The notes: generated from the sequence alone by a model not told the origin. Shown: positions 9,089-20,052, counted from the stretch's first letter. The stretch is 64,000 bases of DNA from Adiantum capillus-veneris (GCA_014529385.2 CM043953.1:64391372-64455371); one strand, 5' to 3'. Made by a program: numbers and translations.

Positions 9089-12000
9089 ATGCTTGTCCTC
9101 TTCGAGACCCCCGCAGGCTTCGCCCTCTTCAAGGTGCTTGATGAGGGCAAGCTCGACAAAGTCGAGGTATGTCTGTATGTTGGGCGTGTTCGCGCGCGCT
9201 GGTTTCTTTGCACATAAACAGTTCTGGATAATCAAAATCAAAGCTTTGATCGCTTGTACTGCCTCCACCATCTTTGCGCCTCTCCCCCATGGCCATCCCC
9301 TGTTTCAGAGCAGCTGCGAGATACGTATTGATTGCTTTGCCCAATTTGATTGGCAGGGACAAAGAAAGGCAGGGATTTATTTTTAATTTCTCTGCTTTGC
9401 AAGTCCTTTGTCGAAGCGATTTTCCCGGAGCCACTGCAGCTCTGTTGCTAGCAAACTCAACCGGTCCTCAAAAGCCCATTTTTGTATCTGAGAATCGTCA
9501 TCAAGAGCTCACTTTGCAGCACCTGGAGTGTGAATAGCAATGCTCTCTTGTTTGGTCAAGGAAAAATTCATCTGAAGGCTTAGCAGAATTGGGGCAGCTA
9601 CTTAAAATATTTAGCTAGCCGAGTGTGAACATAGACATAAAATTATTGCGAAGGGCTTGCCTGTTGTCGCAGAGGTGCTTAGCACTGAAGTTTTGGCTAG
9701 TCTCTGCATGCTTGAACCTGGGTCTTAGTAGGGTTGAATAGAAGGGGTTTTTATTACTTGATATATGCTATCATTACAAAAGAAGCTAGTTTTATGCTGA
9801 TTGATCCATGCTATGTGAGTAGGTATAAGAGGTCTGAGATGATCATAGGTTTTGTCTTAGCCGGGTACAAACTTAGCGGATAGTGGCTTGTCAAGCGCGC
9901 TAAATCGGGATACTTTTACTCTAGCTAGAGTCTGAAGTTTCTGGTGTAAGCCAGGATGTGGAGCAGTACCTTTCTTATACCAGTGGCCACCAGCTGCACC
10001 TGTCAATGCTTGTTTTGTTGTGTTGGTGAGCTCTCTAATGTAAAGGCACAAAGGGAGATGTAGGAGTTCTGTAAGTCACTTTGACAATGTGACTGTCTGT
10101 TCTGCCAGCAGTCATGGAGTCCGAAATTGGGGTTCAAGCTCTGCAACCTTTGAGTGATCTATTATGTGAGAGTTCCCCTGAAACTGAAGTGTTTGTCTAA
10201 GTTATGTGTTTCTTGTTCTTGTACTGCATATTGTAGCACAGGACCTTTCACCCATTTTTCATTTGGGTTTCCTATGCTCGCAGCTTTTTGTTCATCACAG
10301 AACTCTTTTTGCAGGATTTATGGAAGGAATTCGAGACAGGAGAGTCCGCCCGAAAAGTAAGGTTCAAATTGGAGTGAAAGTCAGTCAATGCGGAGTTTGG
10401 AGATGTTCTTGTAATCGTTTCATCGATTATGGTGATGCGGCATTAGAGGCATGGTATTTGTGAACTTACTAGTGGTTTGGTTGTGACTACAGATAGTAAA
10501 GCTCAAAGCTTTCAGCAAGTTTGAAAATACTGCTGAAGCACTAGGTGCTGCTACTCTACTCGTCGACAGCAAACCCAGCAAGAGTTTGCGCAAATTTTTG
10601 AAGGCTGAATGTCAAGGTGACATACTGGCAGTTGCGGACTCCAAGCTTGGAAATACCATCAAGGAAAAGCTGGTAACTGAGCTATAGTAACAGACTTCTT
10701 TGTGTCTGGATTGTTTATTTACCAGAGTTCTTGATATTGGGTTTCTCTTGCAGCAAATAGACTGCATACATAATAATGCTGTGATGGAAGTCATGAGAGG
10801 TTTGCGGTCGCAGCTGAGTGAACTTATATCTGGTCTTGCAGGGCAAGATCTTGGGCCCATGAGCTTAGGGCTTTCTCATAGCCTCTCAAGATACAAACTC
10901 AAGTTTAGTCCTGATAAGGTATGCTATGTGAAGTCCATTTCCTATTTTGCTGCTTCTTATAACAACGCATTTTTCACATGATGAGCAGGTCACTTGTGGT
11001 TTTATATATCTAGAATTTTTATGACATTGCTGCTTTACATATTTTACGTGGCAGGTAGATACTATGATCATACAAGCTATTGGGCTACTAGACGATCTTG
11101 ACAAAGAACTTAACACCTATGCAATGAGGGTTAGGGAGTGGTATGGATGGCACTTCCCTGAGCTAGGGAAGATAGTTCAAGACAACATCGTGTATGCAAA
11201 GGTTGTCAAGGCAATGGGGCACAGGACTAATGCTCAGAATATGGACTTCTCAGGGGTGTGTACCTTTGTTTCCAAAAACCTATTTTGAAGAACGTGGTAA
11301 TCAAAATGGTGGGTTGTATCACTTGTAATTTTCTTAAATTTTGTGCAGATTTTACCAGAAGATGTGGAGGCTGAGTTTAAAGAAGCAGCGAATATCTCCA
11401 TGGGAACCGATGTCAGTGACCAAGATATGATGAATATCAAGGCACTTTGTGATCAAGTTATATCTCTGGCTGAATATAGAGCCCAATTATCAGAGTATTT
11501 ACGTAGTAGGATGAATGCCATTGCACCCAACTTGACTGTCCTTGTGGGAGAGTTAGTGGGTGCGCGCTTAATAGCACATGCAGGGAGTCTTATTAACTTG
11601 GCAAAGCAGCCTGGTAGTACAGTGCAAATTTTGGGAGCTGAAAAGGTAGTTGTCCCTTCATTTTTCTGCTCACATTTTTCTTACAGGGGTTTTCTGCGTA
11701 CATGCTCTGTGTAATAATCTGTGGGTGTTGTGGGCAGGCTCTTTTTAGGGCACTAAAAACAAAGCATGCGACTCCAAAGTATGGGCTCATATACAACGCC
11801 TCTTTAGTTGGACAGGCTCCGCCCAAGCTGAAAGGGAAAATTTCCCGGTCTTTAGCTGCTAAATCTGCTCTTTCTGTTCGTTATGATGCTTTGGGAGATG
11901 CTCAAGATGCCACGATTGGTTTTGAGTGCAAAGCTAAGGTGTTACACTCAGTTCTTTGAGCACCTCTGCTGATTTGGCATTCCTTTTGGCCAACATGTTT

Positions 12001-12967
12001 TGCTTGGTTAACTTGCAGCTGGAGAACAGATTGAGACAGCTGGAAGGAAGGGCGCTAGCTAAGCTTAGTGGGTCAGCGAAGGGGAAGGCAAAGATAGAGC
12101 CTTATGACTCCTCAAGAAAACAGGGGGCCTCTGGACTTGTTACTGCTGCGAAGGTGATTTGTTGTCTCTAACGAAAATAGATCATTCAGATGCACCCTTT
12201 TAGTATATGGTATTTGTTTGTGTTTTTGTGCTTTCAGTGCACTGTTGGTTATCATATCAGGGTATAGTCTTTGTAGCACCATCAGCTGTATAGTTACTAG
12301 TCCAGAGCAATAGGTGGGAGTGTGCTTGTATCTCGTCATAATATATGCGTTTGCCGCTTGTTTGCAGACATACAATCCTGCTGCAGATGTGGTTGGTTTA
12401 GCTACTCCCAAGGCAGAGGAGGCAGAGGGCAAGCAAAAGAAGAGGAAGCGAGAGGGAGTGACAGCAGAGCCAAGGCCAGAGGCAGAGGCAGGGGCTGAGG
12501 TTGAAGTTGGGGAGCCTGCAGCTGGTAAATCAGCAAAGAGAAGGAAGAGGGAGGAACCTGTAGCAGAGGTGAAGGTAGAGCCAGCTGCGGTGGCTGAAGA
12601 AGAGCCCAAGAAGAAGAAAAAGAAAAAGCACCAAGAGCAGCAGCTAGTTGAGCCTAAAGAGGAACCTCAAGGGCCTGGGGAAGAAAACATGGCTGCTGGC
12701 GAATCTGCCAAGAAGAAAAAGAAGAAATCAAAGGCTGCTGAACCTGTCGAGGATCCTATTCATGCTGAAAATGCCGTGGCCTCTTCCAAGAAGAAAAAAT
12801 CAAAGACTGTGGAGGACCCTGAGGTTCTTGCAGGAACCGATGATGGCAGTTCATCCAAAAAGAAAAAATCTAAAGCTGTGCCTGCTGAGGATCTTGTTGT
12901 CACCGATGATGGTGATTCTGCAAAAAAGAAGAAAAAGAAGAAAAAACATTTAGAGGAGTCGGCATAA
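9089..12967 (+). CDS. NOP58: Nucleolar protein 58 (NOP58/NOP5), box C/D snoRNP core protein, 9 coding exons
   Basis: NOP58 is a core scaffold of box C/D snoRNPs. It works in the nucleolus with fibrillarin, NOP56 and SNU13 in rRNA 2'-O-methylation and processing. Coding exons: 9089-9166, 10315-10356, 10493-10672, 10754-10918, 11055-11255, 11349-11645, 11738-11938, 12019-12153, 12368-12967. Every junction is GT-AG and every exon is a multiple of three, so all introns are phase 0. The protein is about 632 residues. It opens with [20 protein letters not shown] (NOP5 N-terminal domain). The NOSIC and Nop region spans exons 5-7, with [49 protein letters not shown], and [12 protein letters not shown] joined across exons 6/7. 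Exon 9 encodes a charged tail of about 199 residues with repeated KKKKK and KKKSK blocks, typical of the family but longer than the usual plant tail. No lesion is seen. The identification is firm; splicing is inferred from family alignment. Confidence 0.96.
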
Positions 12968-13137
12968 GCTCAGTCAGTGCAAGTTTTGTAACGGGAAAAG
13001 GTTTTAAGGCTGCAAGTTTTGTATCAGGTTAAAAAGGTTTGAAGTTTCTGACAGAGCCTTTCTTGTCAGCCTTTATATCATGGAGTTGCATTTCATGTCA
13101 AGAAACTGCTGTAGCATCTGAGAGTTTGAGAGAATTT

Positions 13138-13176
<39 letters not shown>

Positions 13177-13330
13177 CCAGTTTGGTCAAGAGTTGAATGG
13201 ATACACTGGGAGGTGGAGAGTTTGCCTTCATGAATATGCAAATGGTTGCATTTTGAGCCACACATAGGAATCCACTGTGTGAGCGGTTTCGAGCCCTCTT
13301 GATGTATGAGGTGAAACTTTCAATAATAGA
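12968..13330 (+). other. Probable NOP58 3' untranslated region
   Basis: After the TAA at 12965-12967 the sequence is T- and G-rich, carries a GA microsatellite at about 13139-13176, and has a weak AATAAT-type signal near 13321. The transcript end is inferred only. No ORF with a recognisable product is present. Confidence 0.45.
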
Positions 13331-13840
13331 AAATGAGAGATCATGTCCTTTTTGCGCATGAGGAGAACTAGTGCATTTGTTGATTCATGGTACCATCTTG
13401 CATTTAAAATTTGTGATTGCAATAACCAGTAATTACAAGGATCAATTGGGCTTGAATTCTATTTACCATTTGTGTATAGGACCAAGTCTGCCCCACTTTG
13501 CAAAAGCTTTGGTTCGAAATCATAGTCATATCTTTGTGCCATTCACATCCTTTGATGAATATCACATTGCCCGACACTATCATCCGTGGAAAACCTGTGA
13601 TCAGACGAGGAAAACGGTTTTTCATTGTCAATGGCTATTGTTGTTTGTTGCTAACAAAGGTTATTAAATGGGTTAGTACGGTCATTGTCATGGGTGGTCG
13701 GAAAATTCAAGCTTATTATACTGTAGTGGTGCATAGCACACATAGGCACAGCTCTGGATTGTGTGGAATTGCGGAATTCCTTCTGACAATAGATTGTTGG
13801 CTTAGGACTTTGATGACGCTACATCTTCCTCACTGTCCGC
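13331..13840. other. Unassigned intergenic sequence
   Basis: Several short ORFs overlap here on both strands, none with a motif. No repeat partner is seen inside the window. Confidence 0.4.
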
Positions 13841-13918
13841 TCCACATGCGCGCAAGCATATGATTAGTGTGAAGAGGGTCATTTCGTGCCACCGAATGCA
13901 AGTCAAATGCATCTTGTG

Positions 13919-13952
<34 letters not shown>

Positions 13953-14127
13953 AAACTGCTCAACCTCAACTTGAGCGACACAATCTAAACTACACTGATA
14001 GCTTCGAGATGAGAATTTCAACTAGATGTGCATGTATAATCATGCCAGGAGTCTCAATGTAGTGGCTTCAAGACTACAATTTACTACATTTGTATTGTGT
14101 CACCATTAGGTTGGGGTGAACGGAGGT
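13841..14127 (+). repeat. Dispersed direct repeat, copy 1 (contains a CT microsatellite)
   Basis: It is collinear with 14381-14697: a CACATG...ATGATTAGTGTG start, a CT run, then CTCAACCTCAACTTGAGC, ACACAATCTAAAC, GAGAATTTCAACTAG, GTGCATGTATAATC, and a TGTATTGTGTCACCATTAG end. The CT run (about 13917-13945) is interrupted by a G. It is non-coding. Confidence 0.85.
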
Positions 14128-14380
14128 AAGACCATTTTGGCCGTTCGGAGAACATATAACTTCATGTTATTATCTCTCTCTTATGTTGCACACATGGCAA
14201 AAAAGGGTATGCCGCCTTAGTTGGGTCCGCCACGCCCTTGTACACAAGCACTAGATGATCAACAATCCTTTTGTCCTTCTTCATCACGTTCCCTTGAACG
14301 TAGAGACGTTCAACAGACGGGAAGAGGGGGGAGCACATATTAGCCTTACAAAGGCTACCAACAATGGATGTGGAGCCATT

Positions 14381-14451
14381 TCACATGTGTGCAAACACAT
14401 GATTAGTGTGGCGAGGGTTTGTGGTGCCACCAAATGTAGGTTGAAGGCATC

Positions 14452-14497
<46 letters not shown>

Positions 14498-14697
14498 ATC
14501 TGATCAGCCTCAACTTGAGCTACACAATCTAAACAACACTGATAGCATGAAGATGAGAATTTCAACTAGCTGTGCATGTATAATCGTGCAAGGAGTCTCA
14601 ATGTAGTTGCTTCAAGACTATGATTCATTGCATTTGTATTGTGTCACCATTAGTGGTAGGAACTAAAGTTGTAGTAGGCTGGGGTGAATGGAAGTAA
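14381..14697 (+). repeat. Dispersed direct repeat, copy 2 (longer CT microsatellite)
   Basis: This is the second copy of the 13841-14127 unit, 540 bases downstream, with a pure CT run at about 14457-14496 and a short insertion near its end. The copies differ by many substitutions, so the duplication is old, or both are members of a dispersed family. Confidence 0.85.
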
Positions 14698-15508
14698 TTG
14701 CACATTAATTAGTAGGCCACTTAGTGTCTCTCTCTCTCTCTCTCTCTCTTTGAGATATAAAGGAGAGTTGGCACACAAGGAAGCTTGGGAGCACATGTGC
14801 AAAGTGTTGATGAAATTGTGATGTATTAGCTTTAAAGGAGAGGATGAGTATTAATGAGGGTTATGTGGTGCTCTAGCCAACGTGCAATACACTGAAATCT
14901 TGGGTGATAGCAAGGGCATTGCTTGATGGTGGAAATTGTATGCAAATATAGGTTGCAGATGATAAGCATGTGTAAGAGCCATGGGATTGAGGGGCTAGCC
15001 TGTGGCCAAGTGATAACTACAGAGACTCATCACATTGAGCAAGTCTTCCATGGATAGCCAAGGATAAGGTTCACAATGTTGTGGAGACATCAAAAAATAA
15101 GGCACATATGGCACAATGGAGTTATTGCCCAAAGGGCAAGGCAAGGCCCACAACAAAAGCTGGGCCCTAGCATCCTTCAATGTCCATTTACTTGAAAATT
15201 ATGCTAGTTCTTCAGTCAATGCTTGAGCCTTGCCAAGTACACAACAGGCAATATGTGGATGTAGTGAAGGCAATGTGGCCTTCCTTAGCTAGCAAGGCTA
15301 GTGAACATGTATTGTAAACAACAAAATGTTAAGCTTCTCTCTCAAATAAAGGACGCCTCCTTAATCTTTGCTATGTTTTGTTTCATGCTTACAAAATCAT
15401 ACATACTCTTGACTTTTCAAAACCGTTGATAAGAACGAGCGAGATCCGTCATAGACGAGTCGCGCGAGCTTGTGGTAACATGTTTTTTTTTGGTGGTTGG
15501 GGGGGGGG
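14698..15508. other. Unassigned sequence with a CT run
   Basis: A (CT)n tract lies at about 14726-14750 and T and G runs at about 15483-15508. No coding motif is seen. Confidence 0.4.
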
Positions 15509-15614
15509 CTCTCGTCACTATTTGACACCTCCTTTTGGTAGGTGGGATCAATGGCTCACGATTACCGATTGATTGTGACCGTTGGATTGCCTAGGGAATG
15601 CAAAAGATTCTCAC

Positions 15615-15695
15615 TTTTTCGATTTCGGGGCTTGAACCCACTACCCTCTCCCCCCTTGGAATTGACTCTAACCGCTAAGCTATCGCACGTTCGTC
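15615..15695 (-). other. tRNA-like Pol III promoter (A and B boxes), SINE head or tRNA relic
   Basis: On the minus strand, TAGCTTAGCGG (15672-15682) fits the A-box consensus TRGCNNAGYGG exactly. GGTTCAAGCCC (15628-15638) fits the B-box GGTTCRANTCC with one difference. The start-to-start distance is 44 bases, within the range for tRNA genes and tRNA-derived SINEs. A full cloverleaf cannot be drawn with confidence: the T arm pairs in four of five positions and the acceptor stem does not close. I therefore call it tRNA-derived and not a functional tRNA. Confidence 0.6.
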
Positions 15696-15734
15696 GGAAG
15701 GCATGTGTGTGATAAGTTTATAGATCACGACGTC

Positions 15735-15905
15735 GCAGATAAGTTCACATCTAGTTCACACCTACTTCACACCGAATTTAGTGTGGTATGCATACCCTCC
15801 CAAGTTCACACCAAACTCACACTTAGTTCACATCGAGTCCACACCAAATTCGGTGTGGTGCACATACCTTCCAAGTTCACTCTTAGTTCACACCTAGTTC
15901 AAACG
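15735..15905 (+). repeat. Degenerate short tandem repeat, AGTTCACACC-type
   Basis: About ten imperfect occurrences of (A/C)(A/G)TTCACA(C/T)C(T/A) are spaced irregularly by about 10-20 bases, with two longer TT(C/T)GGTGTGGT-like interruptions. It lies inside the inverted-repeat unit. Confidence 0.6.
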
Positions 15906-16031
15906 GCGATCGGACGACCTGGATTTCACCCGCCTCGGGATGCCTAATGTGGGCCATTGATCCCACCTCCCTAGGGAGGTGTCAATTAGTGACGAGGGCC
16001 AGGGCACATTAGTGCAAAAGGTTATGCCATA

Positions 16032-16222
16032 TGAAGGGGATCGGGGAGCACCACAGACGGAGAGTGAGAGAGAGAGAGAAGGAGACACACACGATGTGGG
16101 TGGGGAGACAGTGAAGTGGCAGCTCCCCCTATACAATATACTCACTATAAGTATAGGGTAACAGTGGACGGGCGCCCATGACCTGTGCGACCGGTCAAGG
16201 CACATAGGCCTTAACCCCAACA
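16032..16222 (-). repeat. 3' LTR of element C
   Basis: A 191-base repeat, TGAAGGGGATC...CCCCAACA on the plus strand. It contains a short GA tract at about 16065-16080 that differs in length from the partner LTR. Confidence 0.93.
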
Positions 16223-16240
16223 ACCTCCCACTTAAAGGCC
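16223..16240 (-). other. Polypurine tract of element C
   Basis: The minus strand reads CTTTAAGTGGGAGGTTG immediately before the 3' LTR start TGTTGGGG. The position and composition fit a copia polypurine tract. Confidence 0.8.
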
Positions 16241-16372
16241 AATGTGCCTTTAAGCAAGATCTACTAGTGTACAACTAATAGAAGGTGAGAGATTCTCTCA
16301 ACCTATGCCCACTGACTCTCGATGAGCTAGTGCATCCGGCTCTACTGATAGACAAACACCCCGCTGCGGAAG

Positions 16373-17101
16373 CTACACAGAGCTAGCTCCAAGCTCTGCA
16401 AATAGTCTATAAGAGGTCATGCACTCCTGCAAGTATCGGTCCAATACTTGCAAACCTCCCCTATGCTCTAAGCCGAGATCAGTCATCGAACGACTGATCA
16501 ACCCTGCTGCAAATGCTCCCACTGCAGCTGCTATGTCGGGCCTCGAGATCAGCATCTCGTACATAAGGACACCGAACGTTGATGCAACCCTGGCAACCTC
16601 TGCCACCTCCAACTCAGAACTCAACTCATGGAAATCATGTCCCCTATCATAGAGACCATGGCACTCTGACTCCGAGCTCTGGAGTGACTCCTCGTGCCCA
16701 CCACATATCACATGTGTACCAAGAGTATCCATATGTCCTGAATCTGCATCAAGCTCTGGCATAAGCATATCAAGAAATGACTCCACAATAGCCGACATCT
16801 CAGCATCCATGTGAGTCATCTCTGTCATCACCTCTGATGACTCATCCTGCTGTGACTCACTAGAGTTGTCCTGCTCTACTTGTGCATCCGTAGACGCAAC
16901 CTGCACAACAAGGCCACTGCTCTGCACTCCATGCAAAGCATCCTGCAACCCACAAGCAAAAGAGACTCGCCTGCTCTTTCGCTCTCTACTTGGCTGCATG
17001 ATCACAAAGACAACACCGTCTCTCCCGTGATCCACATGCAATGGGTAACCTATACCACTCCTGGCACCTCTCGCAATCACTAGCGAACCCAAATGCATCA
17101 C
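16373..17101 (-). pseudogene. Copia pol remnant: pre-integrase start fused to an RT/RNase H junction segment
   Basis: The frame is continuous with the gag-protease ORF upstream apart from a TGA near 17112. The first residues (LVIARGARSGIGYPL) resemble the GAG_pre-integrase region. The middle is acidic and Ser/Glu-rich with no domain. The end (16376-16580) reads FGVLMYEMLISRPDIAAAVGAF and LDRYLQECM, close to the copia motif before RNase H (SLMY..L..TRPDI..AV..., RYL). Integrase and the RT catalytic core are missing between them, so this is an internal-deletion product. A reading frame of 242 codons has stayed open across the join. Confidence 0.72.
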
Positions 17102-17113
17102 AAAATCTCGCTC

Positions 17114-17770
17114 TCATAGCGAAATCTGACATCCACAATCTCTAAGCTGACCAATCGAGATCAAACTCACTGTCAAATCTGGTACATAGCGCACATGTCG
17201 TAACAAGTAAGATGCACCACTCGGTAATGACAGTCTCACATCTCTTGCACCTGCTATCGCATGCACCGATCCATCGGTCAAACGTACACTACCAAGCATC
17301 CCGCTAGAATAGCTACAAAACCATGCACGATGCGGCGTGACATGAAACATAGCATCTGCGTCTAGCAACCACTGCGAAGGGAGTGCACCATTCACATGTA
17401 TAGTATCTCGTGCATAGCTCGAGGTAAAAGTGACATCCCTGTCACTAGTATACTCTGACACTACATCTGCCTCAACTGTCAAAGCAACTGAGTCCATGGC
17501 ATCACTACATACATCACTGAGACTGCCATGTCTCCTACGATGTCGCATACGACGAAAACAACGCCGTCTAACATGTCCAGAATGACCACAATACCAACAT
17601 GTCACCTGTCGGCATACTCGTGAATGTACATGTCTCACACGAGTCCTTGATGACTCATATCTATCATACATATCATGTAATCTGCGCCAAAGTGCTCTCG
17701 AAGTAGCCTCATACATAACAAGAGCATATACAGATTCCGCAAGGTGCAAAGAGAGTGTAGATAGTGCCAT
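17114..17770 (-). pseudogene. Copia gag C-end, CCHC knuckle and protease remnant
   Basis: Residues 1-40 look like the end of the copia gag (UBN2-type) domain (LSLHLAESVYALVMYEATSR, ALWRRLHDMYD). A zinc knuckle with C58, C61, H66 and C71 follows. Residues about 130-215 match copia protease and its flank (WLLDADAMFHVTP; YVPDLTVSLISIGQLRDCGC). The usual protease active site Asp-Ser-Gly reads Asp-Ala-Asp here, so it should be inactive. The gag is shortened between capsid and knuckle. Stops at both ends (TAG before 17770, TGA after 17114) interrupt one otherwise continuous frame. Confidence 0.82.
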
Positions 17771-17788
17771 CTCCTCTAGCTCCTGCCA

Positions 17789-18124
17789 CTAATCGTCAGA
17801 CATGTTTGAAGGTCTACCTACATCACCACTCAATGGTCGATGCAACCCTCGCTGTGTCAATGCATCAAGCATACACTCTCTCCATGCCGCAAAGTCTGAC
17901 CCATCAAACACGCGCATCTGTGAGAGGTCACAATCTGATCGATCACCTGTCTCTGCCATGAGCACAATGTAGCAAACTAGAAAGCAAAACCACCTCACCA
18001 ACAACACCTGGAAACTGTCTACAAATATGGCTAGAAACACAATGTAAAACCTGTGAGACACACTCCAAAATAGAGCTCCCGCAATGTCAATACAAGCCTC
18101 ACCTGCTCTAGTATCACACTGCAA
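17789..18124 (-). pseudogene. Copia gag N-terminal part
   Basis: The C-terminal half (from MAETGDRSD on) reads FDGSDFAAWRECMLDALTQRGL, the standard start of copia gag. It ends at MSDD with an in-frame TAG at about 17789, and gag continues in the same frame at 17770. The first half of the 111-codon ORF is leader sequence. Confidence 0.75.
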
Positions 18125-19075
18125 TCTGTGAGCTAATCACCAAGCCCACACTGTGCGGTATCGATGCATACACACGCACAAATCTCCCACCTGCAGAGAA
18201 CACCGCACGCAAATGCTGAGTGCAACCCGCAATCTCTAGCTAGATCGCATAAATGATACGCATAAAACTCATGGGAAAATTTCGCCAGAGTTTCGTCAGT
18301 AAAACGGTCACAAAACCAGTAACCAAACTGACTGCACGCTCAAAACCATGAGCAACCAAAGCGCATCAAACCGCACTCCAAATGCATGCACCAATCTCCA
18401 CACTTTGCATACATCATTGCAAACACCTGCAAATCTAGTACACAAATATCTTCTCTACCTGTGACTGCCAGAAAACATGCTCGAGGCATACATTGCCGAG
18501 CTCAAAATGCAATCACATTAGTCTCCCTGAGCATCAAGCCACATAAGGCATACATCGTATCCTCCCACCTGTGAGGAAACTTGTAGCAAATATCACTCTC
18601 ACATCTGAGAGCAAACCATGTGTGGAATCCTCGACACACAATAAACAACTGCTGCTGCAGAAAATTCAGCGGTCAGAATTTTAAAATTCTGATATGACGA
18701 GCGCGTCCGGAGCGTGCCAAAACCCCAAGGTAGACTCGTGGATCACATGTATCCGAGTCCGGGTGTGAAAGCTATGCCAAAAAACCTCCGTTTCGACCCA
18801 AAAACGCAGCATAAACTGCCAAAAGAGGGCTGAAAATGCAGCTCCTCAACCGTAGCTCGAATGAAGTTTTTGATGGCTCGAATGGCTGCAAAAGGGGGGT
18901 AACATGCCAAGACACCTGATGGAAATGCTCTCGGAAAGCTGAATTTGCCGATGCCGAAGTCGAAACCCTGTTTGCACTCTTGAAAGTGCGCGCGCGCGGA
19001 CGCGATTTCGGGAATGAAACTGGCTCTTCGCTGTCGTCATGACTGTGCACATACGCGCTCCCTCCGCACCTACAC
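18125..19075 (-). other. Untranslated leader of element C
   Basis: About 950 bases lie between the PBS and gag. No coding motif is seen. Short ORFs at 18772-19154 contain the LTR GA tract and are not supported. Confidence 0.6.
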
Positions 19076-19086
19076 TCTGATACCAA
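19074..19086 (-). other. Primer-binding site, initiator tRNA-Met (element C)
   Basis: The minus strand reads TGGTATCAGAGTG directly inside the 5' LTR, complementary to the initiator tRNA-Met 3' end. Confidence 0.88.
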
Positions 19087-19087
19087 T

Positions 19088-19284
19088 TGAAGGGGATCAG
19101 GGAGCACCACAGACGGAGAGTGAGAGAGAGAGAGAGAGAGAAGGAGACACACACGATGTGGGTGGGGAGACAGTGAAGTGGCAGCTCCCCCTATACAGTA
19201 TACTCACTATAACTATAGGGTAACAGTGGGCGGGCGCCCATGACCTGGGCGACCGGTCAAGGCACATAGGCCTTAACCCCAACA
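19088..19284 (-). repeat. 5' LTR of element C
   Basis: A 197-base copy of the 16032-16222 LTR with a few substitutions and a longer GA tract. It is followed by the CCATA target duplication. Confidence 0.93.
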
Positions 19285-19990
19285 CCATAGTCTACCAACA
19301 AGGGGGTCCAACCTCCCCTATAAAGGGATCGTCCTAAAATGCACAATCCACTCCAGGTATGGAGGCACGATTTTGATAAAATCTATCCTTGAAGAAATTA
19401 CAAAGAGTCGGACTCTCTCTCTCTCTCTCTCTCTACATCTACATACTGGTTGCTCTTAAATAAAATCAGTTATTTCATAGATTCCCCTCGAAGGTGAGGC
19501 ATGAGTGCCCCCCCCTCGCCCCCAAATACCCTCTATTGTAGTGCTATGCCTCCCACACCTCTCTCCAGAAGGCCCCCGCTAACAATTTAACTCTGTATGT
19601 CCATAGACACATCGCTCTCTGATAGCCCCGACCTAACAATCTGGTCCATGATAATTTGTGCATCCCCAATTGGAATGAGATGGTCGTTGATTTCCTGTCC
19701 ACTACTATTTTACCCAAATAAATAATTGACAATCCATCAAGAGACAACTTTGTATGCCAAAGAATGAAATTTTTCTTGATAGTAGGAGATCTCTTTTACA
19801 AGGGTATATATCTGGCACTCAAAAGAGTAATTTTTTTGGATGAATATGACTCAGTTTGAGAGACACTCACTTAATCCATCGTGTGGTGAACACTTCGCTC
19901 ATAGCCAAATGGTTTGATTGATGAAGTGGCAAGGATATTGGTGGCCTATATGTCAAAGTCAACGATGCAGAAGTGTAGAGCAACGAGGAG
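19285..19990. other. Unassigned sequence with a short CT run
   Basis: A (CT)n tract lies at about 19409-19433. No coding motif or repeat partner is recognised. Confidence 0.4.

Positions 19991-20052
<62 letters not shown>

Larger units (their letters stand above)
15509..15998. mobile_element. Inverted-repeat unit (TIR-like), possible MITE
   Basis: The left arm 15509-15559 and right arm 15949-15998 are imperfect inverted repeats of about 50 bases. The outer parts read CTCGTCACTATTTGACACC and, on the other strand, CTCGTCACTAATTGACACC; the inner parts share CCATTGATCCCACCT. The inner region holds a tRNA-like Pol III promoter (15628-15682, minus strand) and a degenerate array of AGTTCACACC-type units (about 15735-15905). 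No clean target duplication was found, so the transposon class is not assigned. CACTA-like terminal bases are present, but the inverted repeat extends beyond them. Confidence 0.65.
16032..19284 (-). mobile_element. Element C: Ty1/copia LTR retrotransposon, internally deleted, non-autonomous
   Basis: The element has complete ends: LTRs at 16032-16222 and 19088-19284, a perfect target duplication CCATA at 16027-16031 and 19285-19289, an initiator-Met PBS next to the 5' LTR, and a purine tract (AAGTGGGAGGTTG on the minus strand) next to the 3' LTR. The body is only about 2.9 kb. It holds copia gag, a CCHC knuckle, a protease remnant and a short RT/RNase H junction remnant. Integrase and most of RT are gone. 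It would have needed enzymes in trans to move in this form, unless the deletion came after insertion. Confidence 0.92.

Noticed and set aside
8846-9434. Minus-strand ORFs of 90-141 codons overlapping the NOP58 promoter and exon 1
   Set aside because: They are antisense shadows of the microsatellites and exon 1. The Gly run comes from the poly-C tract.
9274-9537. ORFs in NOP58 intron 1
   Set aside because: They lie in a 1148-base intron bounded by clean GT-AG sites and show no motif.
10978-10984. ATGATGA in NOP58 intron 4, matching a box C snoRNA motif
   Set aside because: NOP58 introns host box C/D snoRNAs in some animals, so I looked. No CTGA box D follows at a suitable distance in the 136-base intron, and no terminal stem is seen.
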